Below are positions 8,184-18,051 of a stretch of DNA of 64,000 nucleotides, piece after piece. Source of the DNA: Methylobrevis albus (GTDB lineage: Bacteria; Pseudomonadota; Alphaproteobacteria; Rhizobiales; Pleomorphomonadaceae); assembly GCF_015904235.1 (NCBI RefSeq), contig NZ_JADZLT010000039.1:38904-102903 (forward strand). The letters run 5' to 3'. Position 1 is the first letter of the stretch. Each line of letters opens with the position of its first letter. The notes beneath the pieces are model-generated. The model saw only the letters and a program-made list of their open reading frames with translations, did not search any database and was not told the origin of the DNA. Both the position numbers and the translations under genes were made by a program.

Positions 8184-8872
8184 GCGGGGTCTATGGCCTT
8201 TCGGGCGCCGGAACGGAACTGGCGGTGGGCGAGCACGGCCAGCACCACCGTCGTGGTGACGATGAAGGCGACCGGGCCCAGAAACCAGCCGAGATAGCCG
8301 ATGGATACGAAGAAGGCACGCAGGCCGCGGTTGAAATGCTGGCCGGCCTGGATGTTGAGGTCGGCGGCACGCCGGATTGCGCCCTCCATCTCGGGCGTAC
8401 CGATCTGGTCCTTGGGCGGCAGGGCGCCGATCAGGATCGAGCAGTAGTTGAACAGGCGGTAGGCCCAGCCGAACTTGAAGAAGGCATAAGCGTAGATCAC
8501 CAGCAGCCCGACCACCTTGGTCTCCCAGACCGCGCGGCTGAATTCGAGGTCGAAGGGGAGTTCCTGCACGACTTCGAGCACGCGGTCGGAGGCGTTGAGC
8601 AGCGCGAAGCCGCCGCCGATGGCGAGCAGCGAGGTCGAGGCGAAGAAGGCGGTGCCGTTCTGCAGCCCGGCGACGATCTGGGTGTCGATCATGCGCAGGT
8701 CGCGCGCCGCCGTCTGCCGGATCCAGGCGGTGCGTTGCAGGTTCATGAGCTGCGACAGGGAGTGGCCGTGCCAGCGGGAGCTTTCCGCATAGGCGCCATA
8801 GCCGAACCACGCCAGCAGGAACCAGGCGGCGGCGAGGAGGTCCGGCACGGAGAAGGCGGAGAGGATGCTCAA
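8180..8872 (-). CDS. DUF599 family inner-membrane protein
   Basis: About 230-residue membrane protein with the DUF599 hallmarks: the RMIDTQIVAGLQNGTAFFASTSLLAIGG block around residues 57-85, KFGWAYRLFNYCSILIGALPP in the middle, and a final RAFFVSIGYLGWFLGP segment. About four membrane helices. I favour a TTG start at 8872 (LSILSAFSVPDLLAAAWF...), since the frame continues upstream but loses family-like sequence; the start is the least certain part. Function unknown. It is translationally coupled to the DUF3253 gene. Confidence 0.82.
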   Translation of the reverse strand: MSILSAFSVPDLLAAAWFLLAWFGYGAYAESSRWHGHSLSQLMNLQRTAWIRQTAARDLRMIDTQIVAGLQNGTAFFASTSLLAIGGGFALLNASDRVLEVVQELPFDLEFSRAVWETKVVGLLVIYAYAFFKFGWAYRLFNYCSILIGALPPKDQIGTPEMEGAIRRAADLNIQAGQHFNRGLRAFFVSIGYLGWFLGPVAFIVTTTVVLAVLAHRQFRSGARKAIDPA

Positions 8873-9268
8873 GCGTCGGCCCCCGAGGCAAGGTGGCAGC
8901 GTTCTCCACCCAATGGGACGAGTTTGGCGCCGAGACAAGGGGGAATGGTCCTGCCGAGGCCCGGCGACGGCGGCCCGCGAGGCGACTTTGTGACCCGGAT
9001 GGCGAGCTCGCCACAATCATGGCGAAAATCCGGCGAATTTTAGGAGTAGTTCCTTTGGCCGGGATGAGGCGGCTTGCGCGCTAACTATTTGAAATCGCGC
9101 GGTTTCGCTCGGCGGTCCTGCGGTTTTTGCATGGGCGGGGAGCGCCCCGGGTCTTGCGGGCGGGCCGATCCGGCGTTAAACCCTGCGTCGTCGCGAAGAC
9201 AACAACGTGGCGCCCGCTCGTACCGGGACGGCCGCAGCGCTTCGCGACAGATGGAGCAAAGGTCCAAG
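8873..9268. other. Intergenic region between divergent genes
   Basis: About 395 bases without a gene I can support. It must carry the start signals for the DUF599 gene (minus) and the small membrane protein (plus). A short palindrome GGCGAGCTCGCC lies at about 9000-9011 and an imperfect GAAATCGCGCGGTTTC at about 9090-9106. No clear sigma-70 boxes are seen. Confidence 0.5.
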
Positions 9269-9394
9269 ATGGAAGAACACGTGCAGAAGTCTTGTTGGGG
9301 TGTCGCGACCTGGACGGTCCTCGCCCTCGGCAGCGTTCTGGTGCTCGCGTATCTGCTCGGCGGCTTCGAGGCCGTCGCCGTCGCCGCCAATTAA
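9269..9394 (+). CDS. Small single-helix membrane protein (41 aa)
   Basis: A 41-residue peptide starting MEEHVQKSCWGV, followed by one hydrophobic helix (WTVLALGSVLVLAYLLGGF) and a short AVAVAAN tail. A Shine-Dalgarno-like AAAGG stands about 7 bases before the ATG at 9269; an alternative ATG at 9251 would add MEQRSK. It is followed within about 60 bases by a strong terminator, which supports an independent short transcript. I do not recognise a family. The charged N-terminus predicts an N-in orientation. Confidence 0.6.
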   Translation: MEEHVQKSCWGVATWTVLALGSVLVLAYLLGGFEAVAVAAN

Positions 9395-9454
9395 TCAACA
9401 ACAACAGTCGACAGGCAGCCGGTTTCCGGTCTTGCAGAGGTGTTTTCGAGGAAA

Positions 9455-9485
9455 GGCGCGGCTCCCGGAGGGGCCGCGCCTTTTC
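9455..9485. terminator. Strong hairpin terminator, probably bidirectional
   Basis: GGCGCGGC (9455-9462) pairs with GCCGCGCC (9473-9480), followed by TTTT. On the minus strand the same hairpin is followed by TTTCC, so it may also stop transcription from the metC-like gene that ends at 9497. Confidence 0.85.
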
Positions 9486-9496
9486 CATTTCTCGGC

Positions 9497-10687
9497 TCAG
9501 CCCGGCTCTGCGAAGGCGGTGAAGCGGTCGAGACCGTCGGCGAGGTCGGCGATCAGGTCGCGCGGATCCTCGAGGCCGATGTTGAGGCGGATGAGGTGGC
9601 CGGGCTCGGTCCAGGTCGTGGCCGTCCGATACTTGCGCGGATCGGCGACGATGGCGAGGCTTTCGAAGCCGCCCCAGGAATAGCCGAGACCGAAGAGCTC
9701 CAGACCGTCGAGCATCGCCTTGACCGCGCCGAGCGGCGCCGGCCGCGTAATGAAGCCGAACAGGCCGCTGGAGCCGGAAAAGTCGCGTTTCCAGATCGCA
9801 TGGCCGGGATCGTCGGGCCGGGCCGGATGCAGCACGCGCGCGACCTCGGGCCGGCCGGCGAGCCAGTCCGCGACGGCGAGCGCGCTCGCCTGGTGCCGGG
9901 CGAGGCGGACTTCCAGCGTGCGCATGCCGCGCAGCGCCAGGAAGGCGTCGTCGGGGCCGATGCACTGGCCGAGATCGCCGTGCATCGCCTTCAGCGCCGG
10001 CCAGGCGCGCGGGCTCGCCGCCACCGTACCGAGCATCACGTCGGAATGGCCGACGAAGTACTTGGTGCCGGCCTGGATCGAAAGGTCGACGCCGTGGTCG
10101 AGCGGGCGGAAGAACAGCGGCGTCGCCCAGGTGTTGTCCATCAGCACGGTGGCGCCGTGCGCGGCCGCCACGCCGGCGATCGCCGGAATGTCCTGCATCT
10201 CGAAGGTCTGCGAGCCCGGCGCCTCGGTGAATACCGCTTTGGTCTCGGGCCGGAAGAGCGCGGCGATTCCCGCGCCGACCGTCGGATCGTAGTAGGTCGT
10301 CTCGATGCCGAAGCGGGTCAGGACCTTGTCGCAGAAGTGCCGGGTCGGCTGGTAGACGGTGTCGGTCATCAGCAGGTGGTCGCCGCTCGTCAGGCACGAC
10401 AGCAGCGCCACCGAGACGGCCGCGAGGCCAGACGGCGCGAGCACCGCGCCCGCCGCGCCCTCGAGCTCGGCGACCAGTGATTCGAGCCCATCGCTGGTCG
10501 GGTTGCCGCGCCGGCCGTAGACGTAGCGCTGGCGGCCCGACAGCATCGTGTCGACGTCGGGGAAGGTGACGGTCGAGCCGTGGTAGACCGGCGGGTTGAC
10601 GAAGCCGTGCTGCTCGCGCGGGCGGCGGCCACCATGCGCAAGGCGCGTCGCCGTTTCGTGGGGTTTCGAGCGGTCTTCGGTTGTCAT
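9497..10687 (-). CDS. metC: Cystathionine beta-lyase-type PLP enzyme (Cys/Met metabolism family)
   Basis: 396-residue PLP-dependent enzyme of the Cys/Met metabolism family. Family features are YVYGRRGNPTSD near residue 55, the cofactor-contact block SGLAAVSVALLS, and the Schiff-base lysine Lys209 in SIQAGTKYFVGHSDVM. The length matches MetC (about 395 residues). MetC cleaves cystathionine to homocysteine, ammonia and pyruvate in methionine synthesis; related members act as cystathionine gamma-synthase or cysteine desulfhydrase, so the substrate is inferred. The ATG at 10687 gives MTTEDRSKPHETATRLAHGG, a typical N-terminus. It is divergent from the aap operon, with a shared 370-bp control region. 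Confidence 0.87.
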   Translation of the reverse strand: MTTEDRSKPHETATRLAHGGRRPREQHGFVNPPVYHGSTVTFPDVDTMLSGRQRYVYGRRGNPTSDGLESLVAELEGAAGAVLAPSGLAAVSVALLSCLTSGDHLLMTDTVYQPTRHFCDKVLTRFGIETTYYDPTVGAGIAALFRPETKAVFTEAPGSQTFEMQDIPAIAGVAAAHGATVLMDNTWATPLFFRPLDHGVDLSIQAGTKYFVGHSDVMLGTVAASPRAWPALKAMHGDLGQCIGPDDAFLALRGMRTLEVRLARHQASALAVADWLAGRPEVARVLHPARPDDPGHAIWKRDFSGSSGLFGFITRPAPLGAVKAMLDGLELFGLGYSWGGFESLAIVADPRKYRTATTWTEPGHLIRLNIGLEDPRDLIADLADGLDRFTAFAEPG

Positions 10688-10894
10688 CGTCCTTCGCAAC
10701 TCCTGCCGGGCCGGGACCGCGCCGCGCAAGTGCGGCGGGACCAATTCTGGCTTCCTTGTCCGCCCGGGCCACCGGCCGGACAAGGCCCGAAGGGTGCAAT
10801 GCCAAACTTTTCTACGAATGGCCAACGATAGAGCGGTGTTTTGTTGATTTCATATGCAGTTGACGAACGTGCTTTCGCATTGTGCAAGAATGGC

Positions 10895-10923
10895 TTGACC
10901 CCGGCGTACAATTGCCTTGTATT
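10895..10923 (+). promoter_or_regulatory. Sigma-70-type promoter for aapJQMP
   Basis: TTGACC (10895-10900), a 17-bp spacer and TGTATT (10918-10923). The predicted start near 10930 leaves a leader of about 128 bases before aapJ. A second TTGACG lies at 10860 without a convincing -10. The rest of the 370-bp metC-aapJ gap is A/T-richer than its surroundings and shows no other clear element. Confidence 0.6.
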
Positions 10924-11057
10924 CGAAAGGCGCAAAGGGCGCGGTCCGCTCCAGAGGGTCGCCCCGATCACGAACGTCGAGCGCGGCAGCCGTATCGGTC
11001 GCCTGTTCTGTTCGTGCGCCAATGATCAACACGGAACACTGGAACAGGGGCTCATCC

Positions 11058-12077
11058 ATGAAAACTTATCTCACGCCGGCGCTCGCCGGTGCCGCCATTC
11101 TCGCAGCCGGTATGTCGGTTGCCGGCGCGGCGACCCTCGACGACGTCAAGGCCAAGGGCTTCCTGCAGTGCGGCGTCAGCACCGGTCTCGCCGGCTTCTC
11201 GAACCCCGACGATGCCGGTGAGTGGACCGGCCTCGACGTCGACTATTGCCGCGCGATCGCCGCGGCGATCTTCAACGACCCGAAGGCCGTCAAGTTCAGC
11301 GCGCTGTCGGCCAAGGAGCGCTTCACGGCGCTGCAGTCGGGCGAGATCGACGTGCTCGTCCGCAACTCGACCTGGACGATGTCGCGCGACACCCAGCTCG
11401 GCCTCGCCTTCGCCGGCGTCAACTACTACGACGGCCAGGGCTTCATGGTGAAGAAGGGCCTCGGCGTCGCCTCGGCCAAGGAACTCGACGGCGCCTCGGT
11501 CTGCGTGCAGACCGGCACCACCACCGAGCTCAACCTCTCGGACTACTTCAAGGCCAACGGGCTGACCTACAACCCCGTCGTGTTCGAAAAGCTCGAAGAG
11601 GTCAACGCCGCCTATGACGCCGGCCGCTGCGACGTCTACACGACGGACGCCTCGGGCCTCTACGCCATCCGCCTGACCTTCTCGAACCCGGACGAGCACG
11701 TCGTGCTCCCCGAGATCATCTCCAAGGAGCCGCTCGGCCCCGTGGTGCGCCAGGGTGACGGCCAGTGGTTCAACATCGTCAAGTGGACGCACAACGCCCT
11801 CCTGAACGCTGAAGAGGCCGGCATCACGCAGGCCAACGTCGAAGAGATGAAGAGCTCCGAGAATCCGGACGTCAAGCGCCTGCTCGGCCTCGATGGCGGC
11901 TTCGGCGAGTCGATCGGCCTGTCGAACGACTGGGTCGTCAACATCGTCAAGGGCGTCGGCAACTACGGCGAACTGTTCGAGCGCAACGTCGGCACGACCA
12001 GCCCGCTCGGCATCGCGCGCGGCCAGAACGCGCTCTGGACCGACGGCGGCCTGCAGTACGCTCCGCCGGTTCGCTGA
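11058..12077 (+). CDS. aapJ: General L-amino acid ABC transporter, periplasmic binding protein
   Basis: 339-residue periplasmic binding protein of the AapJ/BztA group. The signal peptide is residues 1-24 (MKTYLTPALAGAAILAAGMSVAGA-A). The mature start TLDDVKAKGFLQCGVSTGLAGFS is typical of AapJ, as are the ligand-site blocks LVRNSTWTMSRDT and VCVQTGTTTELNL. The length is normal. AapJ binds many L-amino acids and delivers them to the AapQM permease. First gene of aapJQMP, separated from aapQ by a 344-bp gap holding a large hairpin. Confidence 0.95.
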   Translation: MKTYLTPALAGAAILAAGMSVAGAATLDDVKAKGFLQCGVSTGLAGFSNPDDAGEWTGLDVDYCRAIAAAIFNDPKAVKFSALSAKERFTALQSGEIDVLVRNSTWTMSRDTQLGLAFAGVNYYDGQGFMVKKGLGVASAKELDGASVCVQTGTTTELNLSDYFKANGLTYNPVVFEKLEEVNAAYDAGRCDVYTTDASGLYAIRLTFSNPDEHVVLPEIISKEPLGPVVRQGDGQWFNIVKWTHNALLNAEEAGITQANVEEMKSSENPDVKRLLGLDGGFGESIGLSNDWVVNIVKGVGNYGELFERNVGTTSPLGIARGQNALWTDGGLQYAPPVR

Positions 12078-12094
12078 TCCGCGAAGCGGACCTC

Positions 12095-12124
12095 ACCGGA
12101 CGGCGCGTCGACGCGCCGTCCGGT
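12095..12124 (+). promoter_or_regulatory. Perfect palindromic hairpin downstream of aapJ
   Basis: ACCGGACGGCGCG (12095-12107), a four-base TCGA centre and the exact complement up to 12124. There is no T-run after it, so it looks less like a terminator than like an mRNA-stabilising or partial-termination hairpin that lets the binding protein be made in excess over the permease. The rest of the aapJ-aapQ gap (12125-12421) shows no gene. Confidence 0.75.
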
Positions 12125-12421
12125 CGATCCTCGGACTTCGGGGTGCGCGGCCTTTTCAAGCGCGTATTCCGCTCGTGATGACGGCCGACCGCGGGGTTCT
12201 CCCGCGCGGCGCGTGGCGTGCCGGCCCTCGACCGAGGCCGTCGCTCCGCGCGCCGATATCGGCCACCATCACCTGGCGCCGGCCCTCGGCGCATCTCGCG
12301 CCGTTCCGCCATCCGTCGCCGGATCGTCCGGAACCCGCGTAAGGCTCCCGTGCGCCATTGTCGCCCCGGGACCGTCCGGGACACGGAACTCCTGCTGTCC
12401 ACCTCGCTCCGGAAGGTGAGC

Positions 12422-13627
12422 ATGGCCATTCAGAACGATGCCGGCAAAGCCGGCGGGCGCAGCGGCCCCGGCCTCTCAGCGTTCATCTACGACCCATTTT
12501 ATCGCGGGCTCATCTTCCAGGCGCTGATCGCGCTGGCGGTGATCTGGACAGGCTACGAGATCGTGGTGAACACGATCGCCAACCTGCAGCGCGCCAACAT
12601 CGCGTCCGGCTTCGGCTTCCTCGGCCAACGCGCCGGCTTCGACGTCTCGCAGTCGCTCATCCCATTCACGAACGACTCGACCTACGGCCGCGCCTTCTTC
12701 GTCGGCCTCACCAACACGCTGCTGGTCGCCGCCCTCGCGATCTTCTTCTCGACGCTGCTCGGCTTCATCGTCGGCATCGCGCGGCTCTCGCCGAACTGGC
12801 TGCTGCGCAAGGTGGCGATGGTCTACGTCGAGATCTTCCGCAACATCCCGCTGCTGCTGCAATTGCTGTTCTGGTACAAGGCGGTGCTCGCGCTGTTGCC
12901 GCAGCCGCGCCAGGGCATCGAGCTGCCGTTCAACTCCAGCCTGTCGAACCGCGGCCTCATCGTGCCGCGCTTCATCCCGGAGAACGGGTTCGCGATCGTG
13001 TTCGCGGTCTTCGTCGCGGCCATCGTCGGCGCCGTCCTGCTCGCCCGCTGGGCGAAGCAGCGGCAGATGGCGACCGGGCAGCAGTTCCCCACGATCATCG
13101 CCTCGCTCGGCATCATCATCGGCCTGCCGGTGCTGGCGTTCCTCGTCATGGGCACGCCGATGACCGTGGAGTATCCGGAACTGCGCGGCTTCAACTTCGT
13201 CGGCGGTGTCGCGATGAAGCCGGAGTTCATGGCGCTGCTGCTCGGCCTCTCGATCTACACGGCGTCGTTCATCGCCGAGATCGTCCGCGCCGGCATCCAG
13301 GCCGTCAGCTACGGTCAGACGGAAGCCGCCGCGGCGCTCGGCATCCGCCCGGGCATCGCCACCCGGCTCGTCGTCATCCCGCAGGCGATGCGCGTCGTCA
13401 TCCCGCCGCTGACCAGCCAGTTCCTGAACGTCACCAAGAACTCGTCGCTCGGCGTCGCCATCGGCTACCCGGATCTCGTCGCGGTGTTCTCGGGCACGGT
13501 GCTGAACCAGACCGGGCAGGCCGTCGAGGTGATCATGATCACCATGCTGGTCTACCTCACGATCAGCCTGACGACGTCGTTGTTCATGAACTGGTTCAAC
13601 AGCCGCATGCGACTGGTTGAGAGGTAA
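12422..13627 (+). CDS. aapQ: General L-amino acid ABC transporter permease
   Basis: 401-residue inner-membrane permease of the polar amino acid type. The N-terminal half has one helix ([18 protein letters not shown]) and the AapQ-typical segment [21 protein letters not shown]. The transmembrane core begins near residue 95, with the [18 protein letters not shown] block. The EAA-type cytoplasmic loop lies around [15 protein letters not shown], followed by [24 protein letters not shown]. It forms the channel with AapM, whose gene starts 6 bp downstream of the aapQ stop. Confidence 0.95.
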   Translation: MAIQNDAGKAGGRSGPGLSAFIYDPFYRGLIFQALIALAVIWTGYEIVVNTIANLQRANIASGFGFLGQRAGFDVSQSLIPFTNDSTYGRAFFVGLTNTLLVAALAIFFSTLLGFIVGIARLSPNWLLRKVAMVYVEIFRNIPLLLQLLFWYKAVLALLPQPRQGIELPFNSSLSNRGLIVPRFIPENGFAIVFAVFVAAIVGAVLLARWAKQRQMATGQQFPTIIASLGIIIGLPVLAFLVMGTPMTVEYPELRGFNFVGGVAMKPEFMALLLGLSIYTASFIAEIVRAGIQAVSYGQTEAAAALGIRPGIATRLVVIPQAMRVVIPPLTSQFLNVTKNSSLGVAIGYPDLVAVFSGTVLNQTGQAVEVIMITMLVYLTISLTTSLFMNWFNSRMRLVER

Positions 13628-13633
13628 GCACAA

Positions 13634-14764
13634 ATGGCGACTCCGACCATAGGCTATGTGAGCACGCAGGAACTCCCCGCGCTGCCGCCCCCCGATGCGG
13701 GACGCGGCGCGGTGGCCTGGCTCCGGACCAATCTCTTTGCAACGCCGCTCAACTCGGCCCTCACCATCGCCGTCGGCCTGCTGCTCGCCTGGGCGCTGCC
13801 GCCGATCATCAACTGGCTGTTCTTCGACGCAATCTGGGACGGCGACAGCCGCGAAGCCTGCCTCGTCGAGGGCGCGGGGGCCTGCTGGGCGTTCGTGAAG
13901 GCGAAGTTCGGCCAGTTCATCTACGGCCGCTATCCGCTCGACCAGCGCTGGCGCGTCGATCTCGTCTTCATCATGCTGGTGGTCGGCCTCGTGCCGCTCG
14001 CCATGCCGAAGGTGCCCTACAAGAAGCAGAACGCGATCCTGATGCTGGTCGTGTTCCCCTTCGTCGCCTACGTGCTGCTCTACGGCGGCTTCGGCCTGCC
14101 GGTCGTGGAAACGGCGCTCTGGGGCGGCCTGCTGGTCACGCTCGTCGTGGCGATCGTCGGCATCGTCGCCTCGCTGCCGCTCGGCATCCTGCTGGCGCTC
14201 GGGCGCCAGTCGAAACTGCCGGTGATCAAGACCGCCTCGGTGGTGTTCATCGAGTTCTGGCGCGGCGTGCCGCTGATCACCGTGCTGTTCATGTCCAGCG
14301 TCATGCTGCCGCTGTTCCTGCCGCCCGGCACCAATTTCGACAAGCTGCTGCGTGCGCTGGTCGGCGTGGCGCTGTTCTCGTCGGCCTACATGGCGGAAGT
14401 GATCCGCGGCGGCCTGCAGGCGATTCCGAAGGGGCAGTACGAGGGGGCGGCGGCCGTCGGCCTCGGCTACTGGCAGTCGATGCGGCTGATCATCCTGCCG
14501 CAGGCGCTGAAGATCGTGATCCCGGGCATCGTGAACACCTTCATCGGCCTGTTCAAGGATACCAGCCTCGTCCTGATCATCGGCATCTTCGACCTGCTCG
14601 GCATCGTGCAGCTCAACTTCACCGACCCGAACTGGGCGAGCCCGGTGACTCCGGCGACAGGCTTCGTGTTTGCTGCCTTCGTGTTCTGGATCTTCTGCTT
14701 CGGCATGTCCCGTTACTCGCTCTACATGGAACGCCGCCTCGAAACCGGCCACAAGCGCCGCTAA
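13634..14764 (+). CDS. aapM: General L-amino acid ABC transporter permease
   Basis: 376-residue partner permease of AapQ. Visible features are an N-terminal helix ([22 protein letters not shown]), an extended periplasmic region (residues about 70-115), the core block [28 protein letters not shown], and the EAA-like loop [33 protein letters not shown]. It follows aapQ by 6 bp and precedes aapP by 26 bp, so all three are one transcript. Confidence 0.95.
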   Translation: MATPTIGYVSTQELPALPPPDAGRGAVAWLRTNLFATPLNSALTIAVGLLLAWALPPIINWLFFDAIWDGDSREACLVEGAGACWAFVKAKFGQFIYGRYPLDQRWRVDLVFIMLVVGLVPLAMPKVPYKKQNAILMLVVFPFVAYVLLYGGFGLPVVETALWGGLLVTLVVAIVGIVASLPLGILLALGRQSKLPVIKTASVVFIEFWRGVPLITVLFMSSVMLPLFLPPGTNFDKLLRALVGVALFSSAYMAEVIRGGLQAIPKGQYEGAAAVGLGYWQSMRLIILPQALKIVIPGIVNTFIGLFKDTSLVLIIGIFDLLGIVQLNFTDPNWASPVTPATGFVFAAFVFWIFCFGMSRYSLYMERRLETGHKRR

Positions 14765-14790
14765 CCTCGAACCGGCAGGGAACCATTCTC

Positions 14791-15585
14791 ATGACCAGCG
14801 TCGATTCAAGCGAACTCAAAAGCGTCGAGGCCCGGAAGCTCAAGATCAGCGACGAGATCGCGATCGAGCTGATCGGCGTCAACAAATGGTACGGCGAGTT
14901 CCACGTCCTGCGCGACGTCAACCTCACCGTGCGGCGCGGCGAGCGCATCGTCATCTGCGGGCCGTCCGGCTCGGGCAAGTCGACGATGATCCGCTGCATC
15001 AACCGCCTGGAGGAGCACCAGAAGGGCCAGATCATCGTCGACGGCAACGAGCTCACCAGCGATCTCAAGAAGATCGACGAGGTGCGCCGCGAAGTCGGGA
15101 TGGTGTTCCAGCACTTCAATCTCTTCCCGCACCTGACGATCCTCGAGAACTGCACGCTTGCGCCGATCTGGGTGCGCAAGATGCCGAAGAAGGACGCGGA
15201 AGAGATCGCGATGACCTATCTGAAGCGCGTGCGGATCCCGGAGCAGGCCAACAAATACCCCGGTCAGCTCTCCGGCGGCCAGCAGCAGCGCGTCGCCATC
15301 GCCCGCTCGCTGTGCATGAACCCGAAGATCATGCTGTTCGACGAGCCGACCTCGGCGCTCGATCCGGAGATGGTGAAAGAGGTGCTCGACACCATGATCA
15401 GCCTCGCCGAGGAAGGCATGACCATGCTCTGCGTCACGCACGAGATGGGCTTTGCCCGCCAGGTGGCGAACCGCGTGATCTTCATGGACCGGGGCCAGAT
15501 CGTCGAGCAGAACGAGCCCGACGCGTTCTTCTCCAACCCGCAGCACGAACGCACCAAGCTGTTCCTCAGCCAGATCCTGCACTGA
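14791..15585 (+). CDS. aapP: General L-amino acid ABC transporter ATP-binding protein
   Basis: 264-residue ATPase of the polar amino acid family. Walker A is GPSGSGKST, the Q-loop lies in [12 protein letters not shown], the signature is [13 protein letters not shown], Walker B is [12 protein letters not shown], and the H-loop is VTHEMGFA. The 24 N-terminal residues before [16 protein letters not shown] are the usual AapP extension. It closes the aapJQMP operon. A palindromic repeat follows instead of a simple terminator. Confidence 0.96.
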   Translation: MTSVDSSELKSVEARKLKISDEIAIELIGVNKWYGEFHVLRDVNLTVRRGERIVICGPSGSGKSTMIRCINRLEEHQKGQIIVDGNELTSDLKKIDEVRREVGMVFQHFNLFPHLTILENCTLAPIWVRKMPKKDAEEIAMTYLKRVRIPEQANKYPGQLSGGQQQRVAIARSLCMNPKIMLFDEPTSALDPEMVKEVLDTMISLAEEGMTMLCVTHEMGFARQVANRVIFMDRGQIVEQNEPDAFFSNPQHERTKLFLSQILH

Positions 15586-15616
15586 GGGGGCTTTCCGCAG
15601 GGGAGCGTCGGCAAGA

Positions 15617-15753
15617 ACCCTTCTCCCCTTGCGGGAGAAGGTTCCCGAAGGGCGGATGAGGGGTCCAGCGCCGCCGCGACGGCGGCGCATCAGGATGCGC
15701 CGCGCCCCCTCATCCGGCGCTTCGCGCCACCTTCTCCCGCGAGGGGAGAAGGG
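15617..15753. repeat. Palindromic intergenic element, family B
   Basis: CTTCTCCCCTTGCGGGAGAA at the left (from about 15619) is complemented by TTCTCCCGCGAGGGGAGAAG at the right (to about 15751). Inner arms carry GGCGGATGAGGGG and CCCCTCATCCGGCG, around a GC-rich centre (GCCGCCGCGACGGCGGC). This type is widespread in Hyphomicrobiales genomes. It fills the space between the convergent aapP and dinB genes. Confidence 0.88.
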
Positions 15754-15768
15754 ACGGTCACCCGCGCC

Positions 15769-17073
15769 TCACTCCGGCTTGCGTCGTCCCGGCGCCGTGA
15801 AGACCAGCCCCGTTTCCACCGCCCCGCCGCCGAACCTCGCCCGCACCTTGTCCATCGCGCGCTCGGCCGCGGCGCGGCGGGCGATGCCGGGGTCGACGAG
15901 GTCGACCGGGTCGGCCTGGTCGCCGGCGACGAGGTCGGAGATGCCGACGCCGATCAGGCGATAGCGCAGGCCGCCGACTTCCTTGCGCAAGAGGTCCTCC
16001 ACCGTCTGGAACATCCGGTCGGCGAGCTGGGTCGGGTCGGCGAGCCGGCGGCTGCGGGTGAGGATGCGGAAGTCGTGCGTCTTCAGCTTCAGCGTCACCG
16101 TCCAGCCGGCGATGCCGTCGGCTTTCAGCCGCTTCGAGACCTTTTCGGCGAGGCGCCGGGCGACCGGCCGGAGGTCGGCCAGAGCCGCGAGGTCGTCGTC
16201 GAAGGTGGTCTCGGCGCTGACGCTTTTGCGCTGGTGATCGGGTGAGACCTTGCGGGGGTCGACGCCGTGCGAGAGCCGCGCGAGGCGCAGGCCCATGGCG
16301 CCGTAGCGGCGGGCGAGGTCGCGCTCGGGGAGGGCCTGGAGTTCGCCGATCGTGCGCAGCCCGTCGGCGGCGAGCCGCGCCTGCATCGCCTTGCCGACGC
16401 CCCAGATCGCCCCGACCGGCCGGCCGGCGAGGAAGCTCTTTGCCTCGGCGCCGCCGATCACGGCGTAGCCGCGCGGCTTGTCGAGGTCGGAGGCGATCTT
16501 GGCGAGGAACTTGTTGACGCTGAGCCCGACCGACACCGTGATGCCGAGTTCGGCTTCCACCTTCGCCGCGAAACGGGCGAGCACAAGGGCGGGGATCGCC
16601 TTGTGCAGGCGCTCGGTGCCGCCGAGATCGAGGAAGGCCTCGTCGATCGACAGCGGTTCGACGAGCGGGGTGAGATCCAGCATCATGGCGCGGACCGCGC
16701 GGCCGACCTCGACGTATTTCGCCATGTTCGGCTTGATCACCACCGCGTCCGGGCAGGCTTCCAGCGCCTTGAACATCGGCATCGCCGAGCGCACGCCGCG
16801 GATGCGGGCGATGTAGCAGCAGGTCGAGACCACGCCGCGCCGGCCGCCGCCGATGATCAGCGGCTTGTCGCGCAAGGCCGGGTCGTCGCGCTTCTCGATC
16901 GCGGCGTAGAAGGCGTCGCAGTCGACGTGGGCGATGGTCAGGCGGTCGAGCTCAGGGTGGCGCAGGAGCCGCGGGCTGCCGCAGGCCGTGCAGCGCCGCA
17001 CCGTCGCGGAAGCCGGCGTCAGGCAGTCGCGGCAGAAGCCGCCGGATGATTGGGCCGGATCGATCGTCGACAC
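15769..17073 (-). CDS. dinB: DNA polymerase IV (Y family) with N-terminal Zn-ribbon-like extension
   Basis: 434-residue Y-family translesion polymerase. Catalytic motifs are [19 protein letters not shown] (first Asp, near residue 50) and SIDEAFLDL (Asp-Glu near residue 145); [17 protein letters not shown] is the thumb-entry block and helix-hairpin-helix residues follow in [15 protein letters not shown]. The first 45 residues add a putative zinc ribbon (CRDC, then CTAC) not found in E. coli DinB but seen in some alphaproteobacterial homologues. The C-terminal little-finger domain ends in RRKPE, with no obvious clamp-binding QxxLxLF at the tail. Confidence 0.92.
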   Translation of the reverse strand: MSTIDPAQSSGGFCRDCLTPASATVRRCTACGSPRLLRHPELDRLTIAHVDCDAFYAAIEKRDDPALRDKPLIIGGGRRGVVSTCCYIARIRGVRSAMPMFKALEACPDAVVIKPNMAKYVEVGRAVRAMMLDLTPLVEPLSIDEAFLDLGGTERLHKAIPALVLARFAAKVEAELGITVSVGLSVNKFLAKIASDLDKPRGYAVIGGAEAKSFLAGRPVGAIWGVGKAMQARLAADGLRTIGELQALPERDLARRYGAMGLRLARLSHGVDPRKVSPDHQRKSVSAETTFDDDLAALADLRPVARRLAEKVSKRLKADGIAGWTVTLKLKTHDFRILTRSRRLADPTQLADRMFQTVEDLLRKEVGGLRYRLIGVGISDLVAGDQADPVDLVDPGIARRAAAERAMDKVRARFGGGAVETGLVFTAPGRRKPE

Positions 17074-17169
17074 GGGCGGCCGCTCCGATGGCGTGGGATG
17101 CGGCGCGAGGATAGGCCCGCGGGACCTGGGCGGGCAAGGACGACGCGGGCAGGGATCGCGGGCAGGGCG

Positions 17170-17466
17170 TCAGCCGTCGTCGATCTCGGCGGCGAGGGCG
17201 AAGCGTGCGGCGGCGATCATCGTCGGCCGCAGCCCCTCGTTGGCCGCGAATGCCAGCAGGCGGGTCTCGTCCTCGAGGAAGAACTCGAGCACGCCGACGA
17301 GGAAGCCGGGTTCTTGCGCGGCGGCGCGCAGGTCGGCGGGACCGATGCCGGAGAGGGCGAGGAAGCGTCCGAGCGCTTCGCTGTCGCCGGCGAGATGCCC
17401 GAGCGCGGCGATGGCGATCGCCTCGGAATCGGCGGCATTGAGCCGATCGTGACCCTTGTTTCTCAT
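17170..17466 (-). CDS. DUF3572 protein
   Basis: 98-residue helical protein matching DUF3572: [32 protein letters not shown], the block [24 protein letters not shown], and a [10 protein letters not shown] tail. It is commonly found beside divK in Hyphomicrobiales, as here, transcribed divergently from divK across a 169-bp gap. No catalytic residues can be recognised, and the function is unknown. ATG 17466 is the only sensible start; reading further upstream gives a non-conserved extension. Confidence 0.85.
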   Translation of the reverse strand: MRNKGHDRLNAADSEAIAIAALGHLAGDSEALGRFLALSGIGPADLRAAAQEPGFLVGVLEFFLEDETRLLAFAANEGLRPTMIAAARFALAAEIDDG

Positions 17467-17635
17467 GAAGTGTTTGCGTTTCCGAAAGGAATCCTTGGTA
17501 ATAAACAGGTGTCTATCACGGAACTCGTGGACAGGGCGACCGTTCGCCGGAATCGCCGGGACAGTGATGGTCGCCGGTCCGGAGGAGCGTACCCCGAACA
17601 CCGGCGGACGGGATCGTCGGCGGAAAGAACAGCAA

Positions 17636-18007
17636 ATGGCGAAGACGGTTCTCATCGTGGAGGACAACGAGCTCAACATGAAGCTCTTCCACGACCTCCT
17701 GGAAGCGCACGGCTACAACACCCTGCAGACACGGAACGGTATCGAGGCGCTCGATATCGCGCGGGCCCACAAGCCCGACCTGATCCTGATGGACATCCAG
17801 TTGCCGGAAGTCTCCGGCCTCGAAGTCACCAAGTGGATCAAGGAAGACGACGAACTCCGGACCATCCCGGTGATCGCCGTCACGGCCTTTGCGATGAAGG
17901 GTGACGAGGAGCGAATCCGGCAGGGCGGCTGCGAAGCCTATATTTCGAAACCGATCTCGGTGACGAAGTTCCTCGAGACGGTGCGGGTCTATCTCGGCGA
18001 GGCGTGA
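17636..18007 (+). CDS. divK: Single-domain response regulator DivK
   Basis: 123-residue stand-alone receiver domain. The acidic pocket is EDNE at residues 9-12, the phosphoacceptor is Asp53 in [10 protein letters not shown], the switch threonine lies in AVTAFAMKG, and the lysine is in YISKP. Length and numbering match Caulobacter DivK (Asp53). In that group DivK is controlled by the DivJ/PleC kinases and acts on DivL-CckA to set CtrA activity. It lies immediately upstream of pleD (44-bp gap), the classic divK-pleD arrangement. Confidence 0.96.
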   Translation: MAKTVLIVEDNELNMKLFHDLLEAHGYNTLQTRNGIEALDIARAHKPDLILMDIQLPEVSGLEVTKWIKEDDELRTIPVIAVTAFAMKGDEERIRQGGCEAYISKPISVTKFLETVRVYLGEA

Positions 18008-18051
18008 GCCTCGGCGCGGCAAGGGGCGGTTCGGTCGGGGAGTGGGGCGGG

